Below are positions 19,983-33,147 of a stretch of DNA of 64,000 nt, piece after piece; within the stretch, counting starts at the first letter, position 1, and the number at the start of each line of letters is the position of its first letter. Position numbers and translations under genes: made by a program. The DNA comes from Panax quinquefolius (taxonomy: Eukaryota; Streptophyta; Magnoliopsida; Apiales; Araliaceae). Below the pieces are notes generated by a model. It was not told the origin of the DNA. It did no database searches and was given only the letters and a program-made list of their open reading frames with translations. The DNA is taken from positions 14,796,322 to 14,860,321 of the forward strand of contig CM035151.1 in the NCBI GenBank assembly GCA_020205615.1, written 5' to 3'.

Positions 19983-22706
19983 CGCGACGCCCCCAAAATA
20001 GTATACACAACACCCATTCTCGAGTCGCCAAATACACGGTACAAGAAGCAAACTAAACTTCAATAATACAAATGTCGTTATACACAACAATATATAATCG
20101 TGAGTTTAAATACAAATATTATCTTCTGACAATATCTATACTCAAATAAATCCTCATCACATTTATTGATACATTATTTTACAAAAATGGTGAGGACTAC
20201 TAAACAACTCTCTCTAAACCTTCATTCCATACCCCGACTAAGACTCGCTACATTCTCGCCTCCCCGAGAAGAAAAATGGAACAACAAGGAAAAGGGTGAG
20301 CTCAACTAGCCCAAGAAGAATATTACGACTAAGATAATATACAACAAATTATCGTTAGTCTCCAACAGGAAAAATCTGATAGAATACAATGTACAACAAG
20401 TTTCGTGACAAATATTCGCAGCTTAAATAATAATTCATGTAAGAGTTACGAGAGAATGAAATCTACTATAATCTATGAATTTAATAAATTCATCATCAAT
20501 ATTTTATCCTCGTAACATCAATCAATATTCATCTCAAATCAAATATTCATCTTTGCACTACAGCCAAAGATATTCATCAATCCATATGTTCATCTCAACA
20601 CTGCTCATCTTTGCACTAAAGGCCAAAGATATTCAACACCTGCTCATCTTTGCACTAAAGGCCAAAGATATTCATCACTCACCATGTTCATTTAAACACC
20701 GCTCATCTTTTTGCACTTACAAAGCCAAAGATATTCTTCAGAATCATTCATCTTTGCACTACAGTGCCAAAGATATTCAATAATATCATCATTTAAGACC
20801 GAGGATGATGAAAATATTTTTAAAGAACGAATCCAAAGGAAACAAAATGACAAGGATTAAGGATTAAGGATTCGTGATTTTGTTTTATCCATGTCCAACA
20901 ATACCTCAAAAATAATCATAGTGGTGTAAAATTCAAGAATGATCAAAACATGGATACAATCAAAGCTAGTATCCGTATTAGATATTTTGACTTAAAAGAA
21001 GAAATTTTATTTTTCGATGAATAGTGCCGATATACGTGAATAAGGTCAGATACGTGAATAAAGGCGATACGTGAATAAGAATCTGACACCAAAAGATAGA
21101 AATTCCACAAAAAACATTTTCACGCTTCACGAATAAGACTCGTGAATAAGAATCGTGAATAAGAACTCATGAATAGTAACTCGTGAATAAGAACTCATGA
21201 ATAGTAACCCCGACATGAAAAAGTTCCAAATTTGATAAAACTTCAGATCAATATTTCAAAGATAATGATATCAAGAAATAATATCATTACGAAAAAAATA
21301 ATATCCCTTACCTCAAAGAATCAAGATTTCTAAGGAAAGGCTCAAGTGATGTCGAATGAAACTTGTACCGAATAAAGAACTCTCAAAGTATCTAAATACT
21401 CACAAAATACGCCAATAATATAGAGAGAGAAAGAGAGAAAACTTTGTTTCGTGTGATTTTCAATTCTAACTTAGCCTCTATTTATAGAAAATGTTAGCCC
21501 ACCAAGGCATTTTTTAACTCAAGAACCCGATGGCTTTACTCGCTACTATTGCCACCCACCACATTTGAAATAAAATTCAGCACATTTTTTCACCAACCAC
21601 AAGTGGGGCCCACCAATTCTAGAATTTTCCACCAAAATCAATTATAACCTAATTTCCGAATCACCACCTCTTAAAATTCATAATAAATTATACGCTCATT
21701 TTTAATCGCTCAAAATTTGTGGACATATACTCAACTTATATATGTATAACATATCCAAAATTACAACGATCCAACTATTTGATTAAATATTATAACTCAC
21801 ACAATAAAGTCAGAATAACACCGATTTGATCTTTTAATACCTCCAATCCGATAAAATACAAATAAAACATCTCAAAGATTAATTCCTTCATTAATAACCA
21901 CATAAATAAATCCATCATTTATATTCATATAAAATAAATATTTCCTTATCATATGAATCAATAATTAATTATTCACAAATAATATTACGTAATCACATTT
22001 ATGACAACCAGTCGCTCCTCAGAAAGAGGGGCTTTCCAATAAGGATCTCTCCTCATCGGGCGCCGCAATTAGTGACCAAACCTCTCCTTAGATGTAACTT
22101 TCTAGACATTGCCAATAATGTTATCTAATAATATTATTCAAATAATATGAATTATCGATCCGATAATGGGAAATATCGCAAAGACAATTATCAAAACAAT
22201 AATATAAAATATCAACGCAAAGAATTATCAATCAATAAAATAAAATATCGAATAAGAATTATCGTGAAAATTATCGAGTAAAGGCCTTCACGTAAGGATC
22301 AATAATTCAACAATACTGCAAATACCGCAAAGCTATCGCGGCAACCACGCCAGACATCGTATTTTTAAACCACCGGGTATTCCAACAAATTTTAATTGTG
22401 AATAACTACGCCAAGTATTTATAACCACTTATAACTTTGTTGCTGCTTTCCTCATCCAATCGCTTCACATGGGGCCACACACGGTCTACTACCAATGCTA
22501 TTCCGCATTTAATATTCCAATATTCCCCGACAAATGAATTTAATATTCCACGACCAAACGAATATTCCCCTTACAAAAATGAATATTTTATAACCACTTT
22601 TATTTTGAAATATTTACATGTATTTAACCCTTAACTATCCACATTAATCAAATCAACCTTTTACTATTTCAAAATAATAAATAAAATAAATTCTTTTTTT
22701 TTAAAA
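19983..22706 (-). repeat. 5' LTR of gypsy element 1 (copy C)
   Basis: Partner of 13213-15958. It starts with the family terminus in altered form (CGCGACGCCCCC for TGTGACGCCCCC) and lacks the final ~15 bases seen in copy D. MULE transposase coding sequence resumes within about 25 bp of its right end. Confidence 0.87.
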
Positions 22707-23369
22707 AAAATTATATTGTCATCGATAAGAAGTAAACACAAGATGCAAACCCAAACATTGTTCCGATTGCTTTTGCGATGGTCGACAAATGAAAATGAAT
22801 TATCTTGGAGATGGTTTTCATGAATTTAAGAACTGCCAGTGGAGTAAGGGAAGGCCAATGCATTGTTTCAGATAGACATGAAGCAATAATACAAGGATCT
22901 AATTATGTGTTTCGAGATGTCATGCATGCTTCCCGCATATACCATATAATCGAAAAATATAAAAAATAGATTCAAAAAGAGAGAGAAGAACTTAAACAAG
23001 CTTACAACGGGGCATGTAGAGCATACAACATTGAACAATTCAACAAACACACGGTGAACTTGATGCCATTGATCCTCGAATAAGACATATTTGGAGGAAG
23101 AGGTCAAGTTGGAAAAGTGCACCAGTGCTCCATGGGACTGTGGCAGTTAGACACTCAACAATGACTTCAAACACCGCCAAATCTATTAATAACGCAATTA
23201 ATATGATTAGGATCTTCCAGTTGCATCAATGATTGAATGCCTACGCTGTGCGGTTCAAAGATGGTATTTCACAAACAAACAAGCGTTTCTATCAACATTC
23301 ACAACACTTTCCACAACAAATTAAGAAAGATTGCAATATAATATCATTAAATCAAGGAAACTTAAGGTA

Positions 23370-24130
23370 ACAAATGCAAATTATAATTTATTGCATTAAT
23401 TTTTATATCAGTATTTATTATTGAATAATGCTTTCTTGATTCTTGCATAATATTACTAATTAATGTTGAATTGTTTATCGACTAATGCCGACTTAGTTAC
23501 TATGTTAAACTATAATATTTACCGACTAATACCGACTTGTTTTCTTGATTAATGATAACTTGTTTACTATGTAATATTATATTGGTTACTAACCAATACC
23601 TAATTGCTTATCGCAAAACATTATAATGGTTACTTGACACTTTGATTTGGTTATCGTATCATTATACTCGTTACTTATTAATACTTGCTTTCTTTCCGCA
23701 TAATATTACTAATTAATGTTGAATTATTTATCGCCTAATGTTGATTTGGTTCTCGTGCTTACACTATAATATTTACTAACTAATAATAACTTGTGTATCG
23801 GCTAATGGTAACTTGGTTACTATGAAATATTATATTGGTTGTCAATTAATACTTAATTGCTAATCGCATATCATTACAATGCTTACCGACCATCTACCGA
23901 AAGTTGGTTACTATGTATCATTATATTGGTTACTAAGTGATACTTGTTTGGTTACTCTTAATAATTAAAATGATACCACTGAGTTAGTTATCGATAGTAT
24001 CATTATATTGGTTACTAACTCGATGCTTATTTGGTTACTCAGATAATTATAATGTTACCGCTAAGTCAAGTTAATGCTTAGTTACTTGTTTTGTAATTAT
24101 AACATTGAGTTGTTTGATTTAATATGTATT
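23370..24130 (+). repeat. GGTTACT motif array inside the MULE transposase gene
   Basis: An AT-rich block carrying some 20 degenerate copies of GGTTACT or relatives in plus orientation with TAATG spacers. It starts with a donor-like AAGGTAAC near 23365 and ends at a tract and acceptor (TTCTTTTTTCAG) near 24140, so it behaves as an intron. The sequence just after the acceptor is a diverged duplicate of the transposase start region at 12131. Confidence 0.65.
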
Positions 24131-24640
24131 CTTTTTTCAGATAATGAAAATGATTCCAAATTGTACTTTATTCTAACAATGCTTAATTTGTGATGTAGGT
24201 TGAGACATCAAACTTAGTGATTTTTACTGCTTACGATGTCGTCAAACAATATATTGTGGACATCGACCAAAGAACATGCACATGTGGAAAATTTCAAGAT
24301 TACATGAGATGCCATGTCCGCATCTTCCATCATGTATGATGAAAGCGAAATTTGAGTCATTATGATTTTTGCTCAAAAAATACTATAAAACAACTTTGGT
24401 CGAAACATATTCAAATTTCAATCATGCCAGTTAGATGACAAAGAAAAACCGGGATGTACCGTAAGAAGTAAGAAATATGGTTGTAAAACCACCAACACAA
24501 GAAGACCAAATTGGAAGACCAAAAGTAGGGAGGTACAAACACCTGATCTCGAAATCAAAATTCAAAACAAATGCAAAGAAAAGCAAGAGAAAGGACACAA
24601 CAGAAAACTCGCAATAATCCAATCCGCTTTTAAGACCAAA

Positions 24641-25614
24641 AAACCACGATATAATGCATTTACATTAAGAGTGTAGATACATGTATATATAATTGTTTAC
24701 TATCATTAACCATAAACCACATAGATGGTAACATTTTTGATTTTGTACAATAACCAACATTTTATTGATTAAAGCATTTGATTTCTCGAATTCATTATGA
24801 GTTGCCAATACAATTGGGAACCCACAAAAGTACATAATCGCTTATTTGACAATTATTCCAAATATAAATTGTAAATTATTTGGTTACTAACATAAAGTCA
24901 AATGGTTACTCTTATATAACAATTTGGATACCAACCGAACATCTCAAAAATATATTTAATTTAATATGATAGTTATACAAATGACCATCATATATAAAAA
25001 TGAAATCTCTTAATTAAAATTAATGTGTTTCCATCATGATGATACACTAAAAAAAAACACATACATTTAACAATTCATAACATTCGTGATACAAATTTAT
25101 AACTCGCTTTTGATACAAACTAAAATAAATATTGTTAACATATATTTATGTTAACTCGATATATAATGATTTTATCAAATTTTATTACAATTTGTTTACT
25201 TGTATAAACTATTTGGTTACTTATTTGTTATAACAATAAACAAAATATAACAAATAGGTAACCAAATATTTAGATAACAATCACCAAAACAATTTTTTTG
25301 TTAACTAATGTATACTCTCACCTATACATTTAACAATAATTATATGTCCCGATACATTTAACAACATTTATATGTCTCCGAAACAATATCAGATATATCT
25401 CACATTATCAAAACATTAGTGGTTACCCTTTTATATATATTTGGTTACCAATCGTACATTTCAATATAATGTAGCAAACACGACTTAAAACGAATCAAAT
25501 ACCAACAACACACAAAATTAATTCCAAAACCGATATTATAATAACATATGAAATCCCATCTATATAAGATTCAAAGAATCATCCTTAATGAACCATACAA
25601 AATTGTTGTATATA
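24641..25614. other. Spacer between convergent MULE genes
   Basis: AT-rich DNA between the transposase end and the Ulp1-like gene end. It contains scattered GGTTAC motifs in both orientations (for example 24880-24950 plus, 25255 minus, 25410-25450 plus), consistent with a boundary between the two motif polarities. No coding sequence seen. Confidence 0.5.
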
Positions 25615-25929
25615 TTAAAAATAAAAATACGTAACACAATTCATAATTGACAACACAACAATATCTCGAACTAATAAAAATCTGGAACAAATCTTCCGGA
25701 AATTCTCTATCGGTCCCATATCCCTCCAATTGTTTGTTCCTTCCATGCATATATAGGTTTGTGTATAACTTCTTCCGATATCACAAGAATGGGGAATGGA
25801 ATAGAATTTCATCAATCTTCTCGATGAATGACATGCTCGTAAGAAACAAATTGTGAACAACCCGCAATCATCGTATAAATGCACAAAAGATAACCAAAAT
25901 CAATACTAGAATCAACCTATATATAACAC

Positions 25930-26740
25930 ATATCGGTTTTATACAAGAACTAAATATTTACAACATAAGAACCAAAACAATTATATGACAAAGAACCAAA
26001 ATAATTAAATATAATAATTCAAAATTGAAAACAATGTAACCCTTACCCATCCACTTGTTTCAGAACCGACTCTGCAAATTCTAACTCAATTATGTCATCT
26101 TCCCGCTTATCATGATACGGTTCATTTGCTAAAGTCAATGTCACTCCTATCCCTCCAAAATCCAATCTTACATGCGAATAAAGTGGGAAGAATAAATATA
26201 TAAGGTTCACAAAATCCATGATTTTTTGTTTGCATGGATTTTAACTTTTTCAAACAGTAGAGAATTATAAACAGTTAGACGCTCTTTACGATGCACATCA
26301 AACGTTAACAAAAACCAATGGTCCGGTGATGACATATGTATGGGGAACAAAACATAATCAACATTTTTCCATGGTGTGTTTACATCCATAAACAGTCCAT
26401 GAATGTACTCAGCGACATCACCCTCCCCAGACAACACACGCTTATCTGCATTTTTATTTGTATACTCTTTAAAAAGAGAGGTCATCTTGGCATGGAACCA
26501 ACAATCCGTAGTCGTTGCCCTTATATGCACAGTATCAAAATGTCTGGCCAATTTACGGAAGTAATATAATGCAACATTGATATGCTGAACAAAAAAAAAT
26601 ATTAATAGTGTTGAAAAATAACATTATGTAATCAATGTAACCAACACTGTTAACGCTAGTTACTTAAACATCTAAATAATGTAACCGTAACTATAAAAAC
26701 ATAATTTAAAAAAAAACATAAACATGTATGATGCTAACCA

Positions 26741-26778
<38 letters not shown>

Positions 26779-27403
26779 GATAAGAACCAAACAATTATAT
26801 AATAGTAATCAAACAATTGTAATATAACAACCAAATGAAGAATATGATAGTAATAAAAGCTTATATGACATTAACAAAATGCTTATATGATAAGAATCAA
26901 CAACTTTTATCATAATAACCAAAACATGTTTATATATCAACATATCGCTTTATATGATGGTAACAAAACATATATAGAAGCATACATGATAAGAACTAAA
27001 CAATTATATAATAGTAACCAAACAATTTGTAACATAGTAACCAAACAAAGAATATAATAAGAATAAAACAAATTATACGACAAAGAATAAAACAGCTTAT
27101 ATATGACAAAGAACTAACCACTTATATCATAAAGAACCAAAACATGTTTATATAAGAATATATCAATTTATATGTTGGCAACCAAAACATATATAAAATA
27201 TATATCATAAGAACTTAATAATTATATAATAGTAAACAAATAGTTGTAAACTAGTAACCAAACAAAGAATATAATAATAACAAAACATATATATAACAAA
27301 AGAACTCAACCACTTATATCATAAAGAACCAAAACATGCTTAAATATTAATATATCATTTTATATGATGGTAACCAACATATATATATAAAACATTTATG
27401 ATA
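25930..27403 (-). repeat. GGTTACT/GGTTCTT motif array, minus orientation
   Basis: On the plus strand this reads as repeated AGTAACCAAA and AGAACCAAA separated by AT-rich spacers (ATTATATAAT), so the motif points with the Ulp1-like gene. The array is interrupted at 26040-26590 by exon sequence. It includes a (TA)n microsatellite at 26752-26778 and continues across the gypsy insertion at 35551-35750. Confidence 0.65.
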
Positions 27404-27408
27404 AGAAT

Positions 27409-29819
27409 CATGAGACCCCAGATTTTATTAATAAAGATTTAAATTTTGTCAAAATAATTTTTTAATATTATGGTGTGAATTAAAGATAATATTATAGATG
27501 TGGGTAGTATTTATAAATTTTGTAAAGTATGCAAGTGGTTATATTATATAAAATTGGTTGAGAATATTCGATTTAGCGAGGAATATTCGCATAACTACTC
27601 TCAATCATTGGTGGACCCCACAAATGTAATTATTGTGATTGAGAAAAAAACGACAAAAATATTTTATCGAAATAACTATGGAAGTTTTACCGCTGATATC
27701 GTTGAACTACTCTCAGTAGTAAAAAAGTACGAGAATACGTGTGGTTGCATAAGAAGACACCTGTATTGATTATCGATGCTTATGTGAGAAGTCACTTAGT
27801 TTGATTCCATTATCATTTATTAATAATATGAATTATTATAATGATAATGACGCTTTTGTTTTATTCAGATTATTAACGTAATAAAATGTAAACATCTTTT
27901 ATATAAAATAGAATACTTTATTAAAGTTATTCTATAAATGTAATATATTATATTTTATTATGCATAGTGTTGCATAGTGTTTTGCATAGTGTTGTCAGTA
28001 GTGTTTTGCGTAGTAAAATATTTTTATATAAATAGAATATATTATATTTTATTTAAAAAAATTTCTTTAAATATGGACCGTCGATTAAAGTAAATCAATC
28101 AAGGCCGCTCATGGATTAATTACTACGCATTCCATTTTCCTATAAATAGAAGCTCATTCCTTCATTATTTTCTTACGAATTCATTGAAACTCTCTGTAGA
28201 GAGAAATTATAGAGAGTAGTATAGAGAGAAAAATTATGAAAGAAGAGTATTCGCTACTTCACTACTTCTATATTCAGCCTTTTTACTAGTAGTGGTGTTA
28301 TTCTTTCTTCTTGAAGAGAACTTCATTTATTCCATTCACTATTATTCTCATTGGAATAACTCGTAAAAGTGGCATACCCTATACATAACCTCGATATACG
28401 CCAGATACCCTATACTTGGTGAAATCCTTATGTTATTCCATCATTATTATTCTCATTGGAATAACTCGTATATAATGGCGGTTTACCCTATACTTGGTGA
28501 CATTCTTCTATTATTCTCGCTGGAACATCCTCGTCTGTGTGTTTTACACCTACCGGTTCCGCTTTTTATTATTCTCGCTGGAACATCCTCGCTCATGTGT
28601 TTTACACCCGACCGGTTCCGCTTTTATCATTCTCGCTGAATATCCTATCTCGTGTGTTTTACACCGGATCCAGGTTCCATCTTTATTATTCTGTTGGAAC
28701 ATCCCGCTTGCGTGTGAATTTCACCGACCGGTTCCGTTATTATTATTCTTCATTGGAATAACTCCGCCTTACATCGGCACCGCATGCACGGTGATTTTTT
28801 TTGTTATTCCATTCTTTATTATACCCAAATGGTTAAAACTTTGACTTCTATACTCCATGAAATTAGTAGAATATCCTCGATATTTGCGTTTCATCCAAAG
28901 ATCTTTTCATGGAAATATTCTTCCGATCATTCTTGAATTTTACTCTACGTAAACAAAGATTATCGTTGACAATTTGGACGTTAATAATTCATGGATTAAA
29001 TAATTCTTGAACTTGTTTTATTAAATTACTATGTCATTGTCATCATCCTCATGTTATATTATGTTATCTTCGGCTTACGCGCATAGATGAACTTAGTATG
29101 ATTATGACTGTGGATCATTCTTATAATCACGACTTGATATAAATGATGTGACAAAAGTCCTCGGTGGCTGTGTAATGCAGTGATGGATAGTTTTGGTATG
29201 ATTATGACCGTGGGTGATTCTAAGATAGTCATGACCATTGATAATTTGATGAAAATCCTCGACCATGGTGCAGGATGATTAGATGTGGTGGTTTATTTAT
29301 TAAGTCGAGTCTCAATAAAAATTGATGAAAACCTTTTAAAACCTAAAAGATAGTAGACTTTTATTCTCTCTTGACTTTTTTAATGGATTGCTTATTCCGC
29401 CGCAGCTTAAACCGGGTTGTTTATCAGTATTTTATCGCTTAACATCATTGAAGGCTAATGATAATTTATTCTCGCATTATCTTAGTCATAATATTTCATC
29501 TTGGGCTAGTTGAGCTCACCCTTTCTTTCATTGTTCTCTCAGAAATAAGAACATAGTTGGGACGAGTCAAACGCAAGTAATGGTTCGGAGGATAAGATTA
29601 GTAGTCCTCACTATTCTCGCGTGAAATAGTGATAATAGTTGTAATGAGGACTCTTTTGAGTTTGTATAATATCTAGTAGACAATATTTGTATTCAGACTC
29701 ACGCTTTATGTCGATTGCATACACTACGCTTATATTAGTAAGTTGTATTTGAATTTATGTACCATGTAAGTGGCGACGACCCAAGATGGGTGACGATACC
29801 TAATTTTGGGGGCGCCACA
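27409..29819 (+). repeat. 5' LTR of gypsy element 2
   Basis: Contains a ~60-bp tandem array at about 28330-28770, units beginning TATTATTCTCGCTGGAACATC and ending ACCGGTTCCG. A TATA-like TTCCTATAAATAGAAGCTC at about 28136-28154 lies just before it and may be the LTR promoter. Confidence 0.85.
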
Positions 29820-29998
29820 ACACATTATCGTAGCTTAGGATACGATCCTGGCTAAGAGGTGAGAATAGTACTAGAGGGAGAGACGGGGAATACCTTCGCT
29901 AAATGACCTACCTAAGTTTATGTCTTTATTTTATCGGTCACCGAATATAGGGATAATTTGTTACATGTCAATTAACCCTTGTTTTGTGATGTTGTTTG

Positions 29999-31090
29999 AG
30001 AATGGCATCCAAAATCCGAGATAAGCAATGAAGCACATGAGAGTGTTGATTCAAATTTCAAACAAAAGGTAACGACCAACAACACGATAATAATCATATC
30101 GTGGCAACGGCCATCGTAACAATGATAACCATCGTGGAAATTATCATGCGCTAAGAATGGTAACCACTTGTTGATGGTAATCACGCTGGCAAAGATAATA
30201 AAGTGGAAATTTCAAGAAGAGAAGGTCATTTAGCTCGATTTTGTCGTATAGTGAAGTCAAGTCCAGGTGGGATAGTGGCACCAAAGGCGGATACGGACAA
30301 AACAAAGTTTGGTTTCAGAAAGAGCGTTTTCGTGACTTCAAAAAGTGGGTAACCCGAACGGTTAGCACGGGTTAGTTAATTATAAATTCTTGCGAAGTCT
30401 ATACCTTATTAGATACCCGGTTCTACCCATTCTTTTATCTCTCTTTACTTTGCTTCAACGCTTTAAATTTGACTCCTAGAAGTTAGACTTTGACTTATCG
30501 GTTGAAACTTCGTTAGTAGGAGCCTTCGTTATCGCTTACTATTTTTTTTAATCTTGTTGTTTCAAATAAACACTTTCACGTTACTAATTCGATTTTATCT
30601 CTTTGAAAATACTTGCCTTTGAGGTAATTTTTGAAAACGATTGATTAACTACTCATTATTCTTTTTGTAAGGTTGTTAGCTTTCATATTCCTAACCAACC
30701 TCATTATACTAATTCAAAGTAACCAAATCCTAAAGTTAATCACCATTATATCGCCATAAGTAAAGAGAGCCCCGATCCTTTCGTTGTTGACTTCCTTGTG
30801 TGGAATGCACCGGGTTTTACTTTCAGTAGGCGACGTCGTGATCAAGATGGCAAGTTGATAGGTATCATTGTGAGGTGCTATCCAGTTAAGGGATGTAAGT
30901 CACAAATGGTATTAATCATGTACTATCCAAGTCTTGGACGAGAGTAATAGCTTTTGAATGATATTTCTATCATTAATATATTTCTTGGCGTATTCTTGAA
31001 GACTTCCTAGCCTACCCTAGAGCGTGAAATCGAATTTTGTATCACCCCCAAAGACAAAACCCATTTCTTAAACCCTCAAATATTTCTTCA
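29999..31090 (+). pseudogene. gypsy element 2 gag-protease remnant
   Basis: Recognisable pieces are a gag C-terminus with a half zinc knuckle (EGHLARFCR-like, ~30225-30255), an aspartic-protease region around 30410-30560 (STHSFIS-like, then LNLTPR) and the RT leader (IEFCITPKDKTHF-like) near 31024. After about 31090 no pol sequence follows until the last few dozen bases before the 3' LTR, which resemble a gypsy chromodomain end. Stops and frame changes are frequent. Confidence 0.6.
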
Positions 31091-33147
31091 ACTAAAATGA
31101 ATAGTTTACGTGGTTTATGATGAAAGTCATAATAAAAGCATTGTACTAATGAAAATCATGGGTATTCGTGGTATTATTAAGTTTTATGATGAGTTATGTT
31201 GGTTAGTATGTAAAAACATGAAAGTTTCTTAAAAATCACAAAGAGTTGAAAATCGATTTTGGTGAAAACGTAATATGAAATTCAATTGACCATATCTCTT
31301 ATTATATTTTGAATTTTTGAGTGTGGTCAAGTCCTAGAGTTAGATCTATGAGTTACCTAACTAATCCAAGTGGAATTACTGGAAAAGGTGTTGTAGATTT
31401 TTGTGTGGACTGATTTTAGCAAAGGAGTGCAAAGTGTAAAAATCAAAAAGCTTTCGCCATGATTTTAGAGAGGCTGTTTCGGCCACTTAAATTATGAGAA
31501 AAATTCTGGCCTTTTGGGACATGAAAGTATATGGTATAAAGTACCTCCTGTCCAAAAATGAGCTCATTCTCGACTTAAAATGAGCAAGTTATGACTATTT
31601 CAATATTTAGATTTTTTTTAAATGAAACGCTATAACCGGAGTTCTATAACTCAGATGACCATGAAATTTAAACTGGAAGCTCATGTTAACATGTGTAAGG
31701 TCCTGCCAAGATTTGGGAATTTTTGGAGTTAAACTTGAGGTAGCTAATTTCTTAAGGAATTAAGTGGAAATTGATTTTAAAAATAGTAAATGAATTTTAA
31801 AATTCCGAGAAAATATATTTTCATTATGGGACTATATTATGCTAAATCCCGAAAAGAAATATTTTTTGGGGCTGATTTGGTATTTTCATGAAAATAGTTT
31901 AGTTACGAACATATGAGTTAAATATGTTATGTGAAGTAACAAAGTTGAAAATAGGATTTTATGGCTGAGAATCCTATATAGAGTATATGCATATTTTTTT
32001 TATGAGGATTTGATAATTGGTGATAATATCTTATGAGTGTGGCATTTTGAATGATTAAATGCATTATATGGTAAAGCGTAAACAATTGAGGTAAATTGTT
32101 TATAAATTTAAGTGATTATTAAAATATTTTTATAATATTAATGATGTTAGATTATGAGATTATTAAGTGATTGATAACATGGGATATTCTTGAATCTGGA
32201 TAAATTATATTATAAATGTTTAATATTTATCTTTTATCTCATTTGATTGATTCTTTATATCATTATCCTCATGTTTATATTATGTTGAAAGTCATCTCGT
32301 GGCTCTAGTGCGTAGAAGATGGATGGACTTGGTATGATTATGACCAGGATTGTTCGGTATAATCATAACCGCAATTGAATACACGATTATCTTTGGTCGT
32401 AGTATGATAGATAATTTGTGGTCGCGATACTAATTAATACACAATTATCTTTGGTCAGTAGTGCATGGATAATTTGTGGTCGTGATACTAATGAATACAC
32501 GATTATCTTTTCCAGTAGTGCATGGATAATTTGTGGTCGTGATACTAATGAATACACGATTATCTTTTCTTAGTAGTAGTGTATGGATAATTTGTGGTCG
32601 TGATACTAAATGAATACACAATTATCTTTGGTCAGTAGTATGGATAATTCGTGGTCGTGATACTTAATGAATACACAATTATCTTTGTCATTGTGGTATG
32701 GATAATTTATGGTCGTGATACTAATGAATATCCTCGGCACAGTAGTGCGGGGATGATTCGATGATATGGATTAATTATGGAGTGAGTCTCAAAGAATGAA
32801 ATATTAATTCATGGATGTGGTAAAAGTTATCTTTGGTAGTAGTGCATTGATAGACTTGGTATGATTATGACCAAGGATTATTCGGTATAATCACGATCAG
32901 ATTGAAAAAACGAATATCCTCGCCAAGATGGTATGGATAATTCGTGGTCGTTGATACTATTAAGCTAAGTCTCGGTATTATTGGTTTTACAAATAGATAT
33001 CTTTAGCTTAAGTAGTGCAGATGAATAGTTAATGAATAGCTTTGGCGATTTCAAGATGAATTTAATATTTTCAAGGTATCCTCATCTCTTTATCATATCA
33101 GTATCGCACCACAATTTCGAGGGGCGAAATTCCATAAGGAGGGAGAT
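31091..33147 (+). other. Non-coding replacement region of gypsy element 2
   Basis: About 2 kb without pol similarity. The part from 32230 on resembles the 29030-29290 segment of this element's own LTR (GGTATGATTATGACC and GATAAT motifs), so it may have been copied from an LTR-like source. It contains a tandem array at 32382-32730. Confidence 0.5.
32382..32730 (+). repeat. Six-copy ~58-bp tandem repeat
   Basis: Each unit carries ACACGATTATCTTTGGTC, then TGGATAATTTGTGGTCGTG and ATACTAATGAAT. Units differ mainly around the CAGTAG segment. Confidence 0.85.

Larger units (their letters stand above)
13213..22706 (-). mobile_element. Ty3/gypsy chromovirus-like (Tekay/Del-type) element 1, RT-deleted
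   Basis: Two ~2.7-kb LTRs in the same orientation (13213-15958 and 19983-22706) flank 4 kb of internal sequence read on the minus strand. The polypurine tract AAGGAGGGAGGT lies beside the 3' LTR (plus positions 15959-15970). The primer-binding site (19970-19982) reads TTAATATCGAGC on the minus strand, close to the usual TGGTATCAGAGC complementary to tRNA-Met. Long LTRs, a zinc-knuckle gag and a chromodomain remnant suggest the Tekay/Del lineage. Both outer ends have lost about 10-15 bp, so no target duplication is seen. It sits in the MULE transposase gene. Confidence 0.88.
12134..24640 (+). pseudogene. MULE (MuDR/MURA-type) transposase, decayed and split by a gypsy insertion
   Basis: Pieces in order: the N-terminus starting MEMIPVVLYFNGTWTD at 12134; a MuDR DNA-binding segment (12780-13110) with CKWKMRASSIRKTSLFKVR and HTCSVN, then SYQKAWRSKEKAL in another frame; after the 9.5-kb gypsy insertion, the DDE core (22725-23360) with IVPIAFAMVDNENELSW, FFMNLR, VSDRH and ASMIECLRCAVQRWYF; and a SWIM zinc-finger region at 24199-24425 (CTCGKFQDYMRCPCPH when small frame slips are allowed). 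The tail has GRPKVGRYK and a KGHNRK knuckle near 24590. A motif-filled intron lies at 23370-24130. At least four frame changes and several stops make it non-functional as written, though some slips may be consensus errors. Exact exon edges and the end are approximate. Confidence 0.85.

Noticed and set aside
24431..24622. Minus-strand frame over the transposase end
   Set aside because: Shadow of the SWIM/C-terminal region of the plus-strand transposase (GRPKVGRYK and KGHNRK read on plus).
28430..28844. Overlapping open frames rich in Phe/Tyr in three registers, also at 34155-34518
   Set aside because: They result from ~60-bp tandem LTR repeats lacking stops, and do not resemble a protein family.
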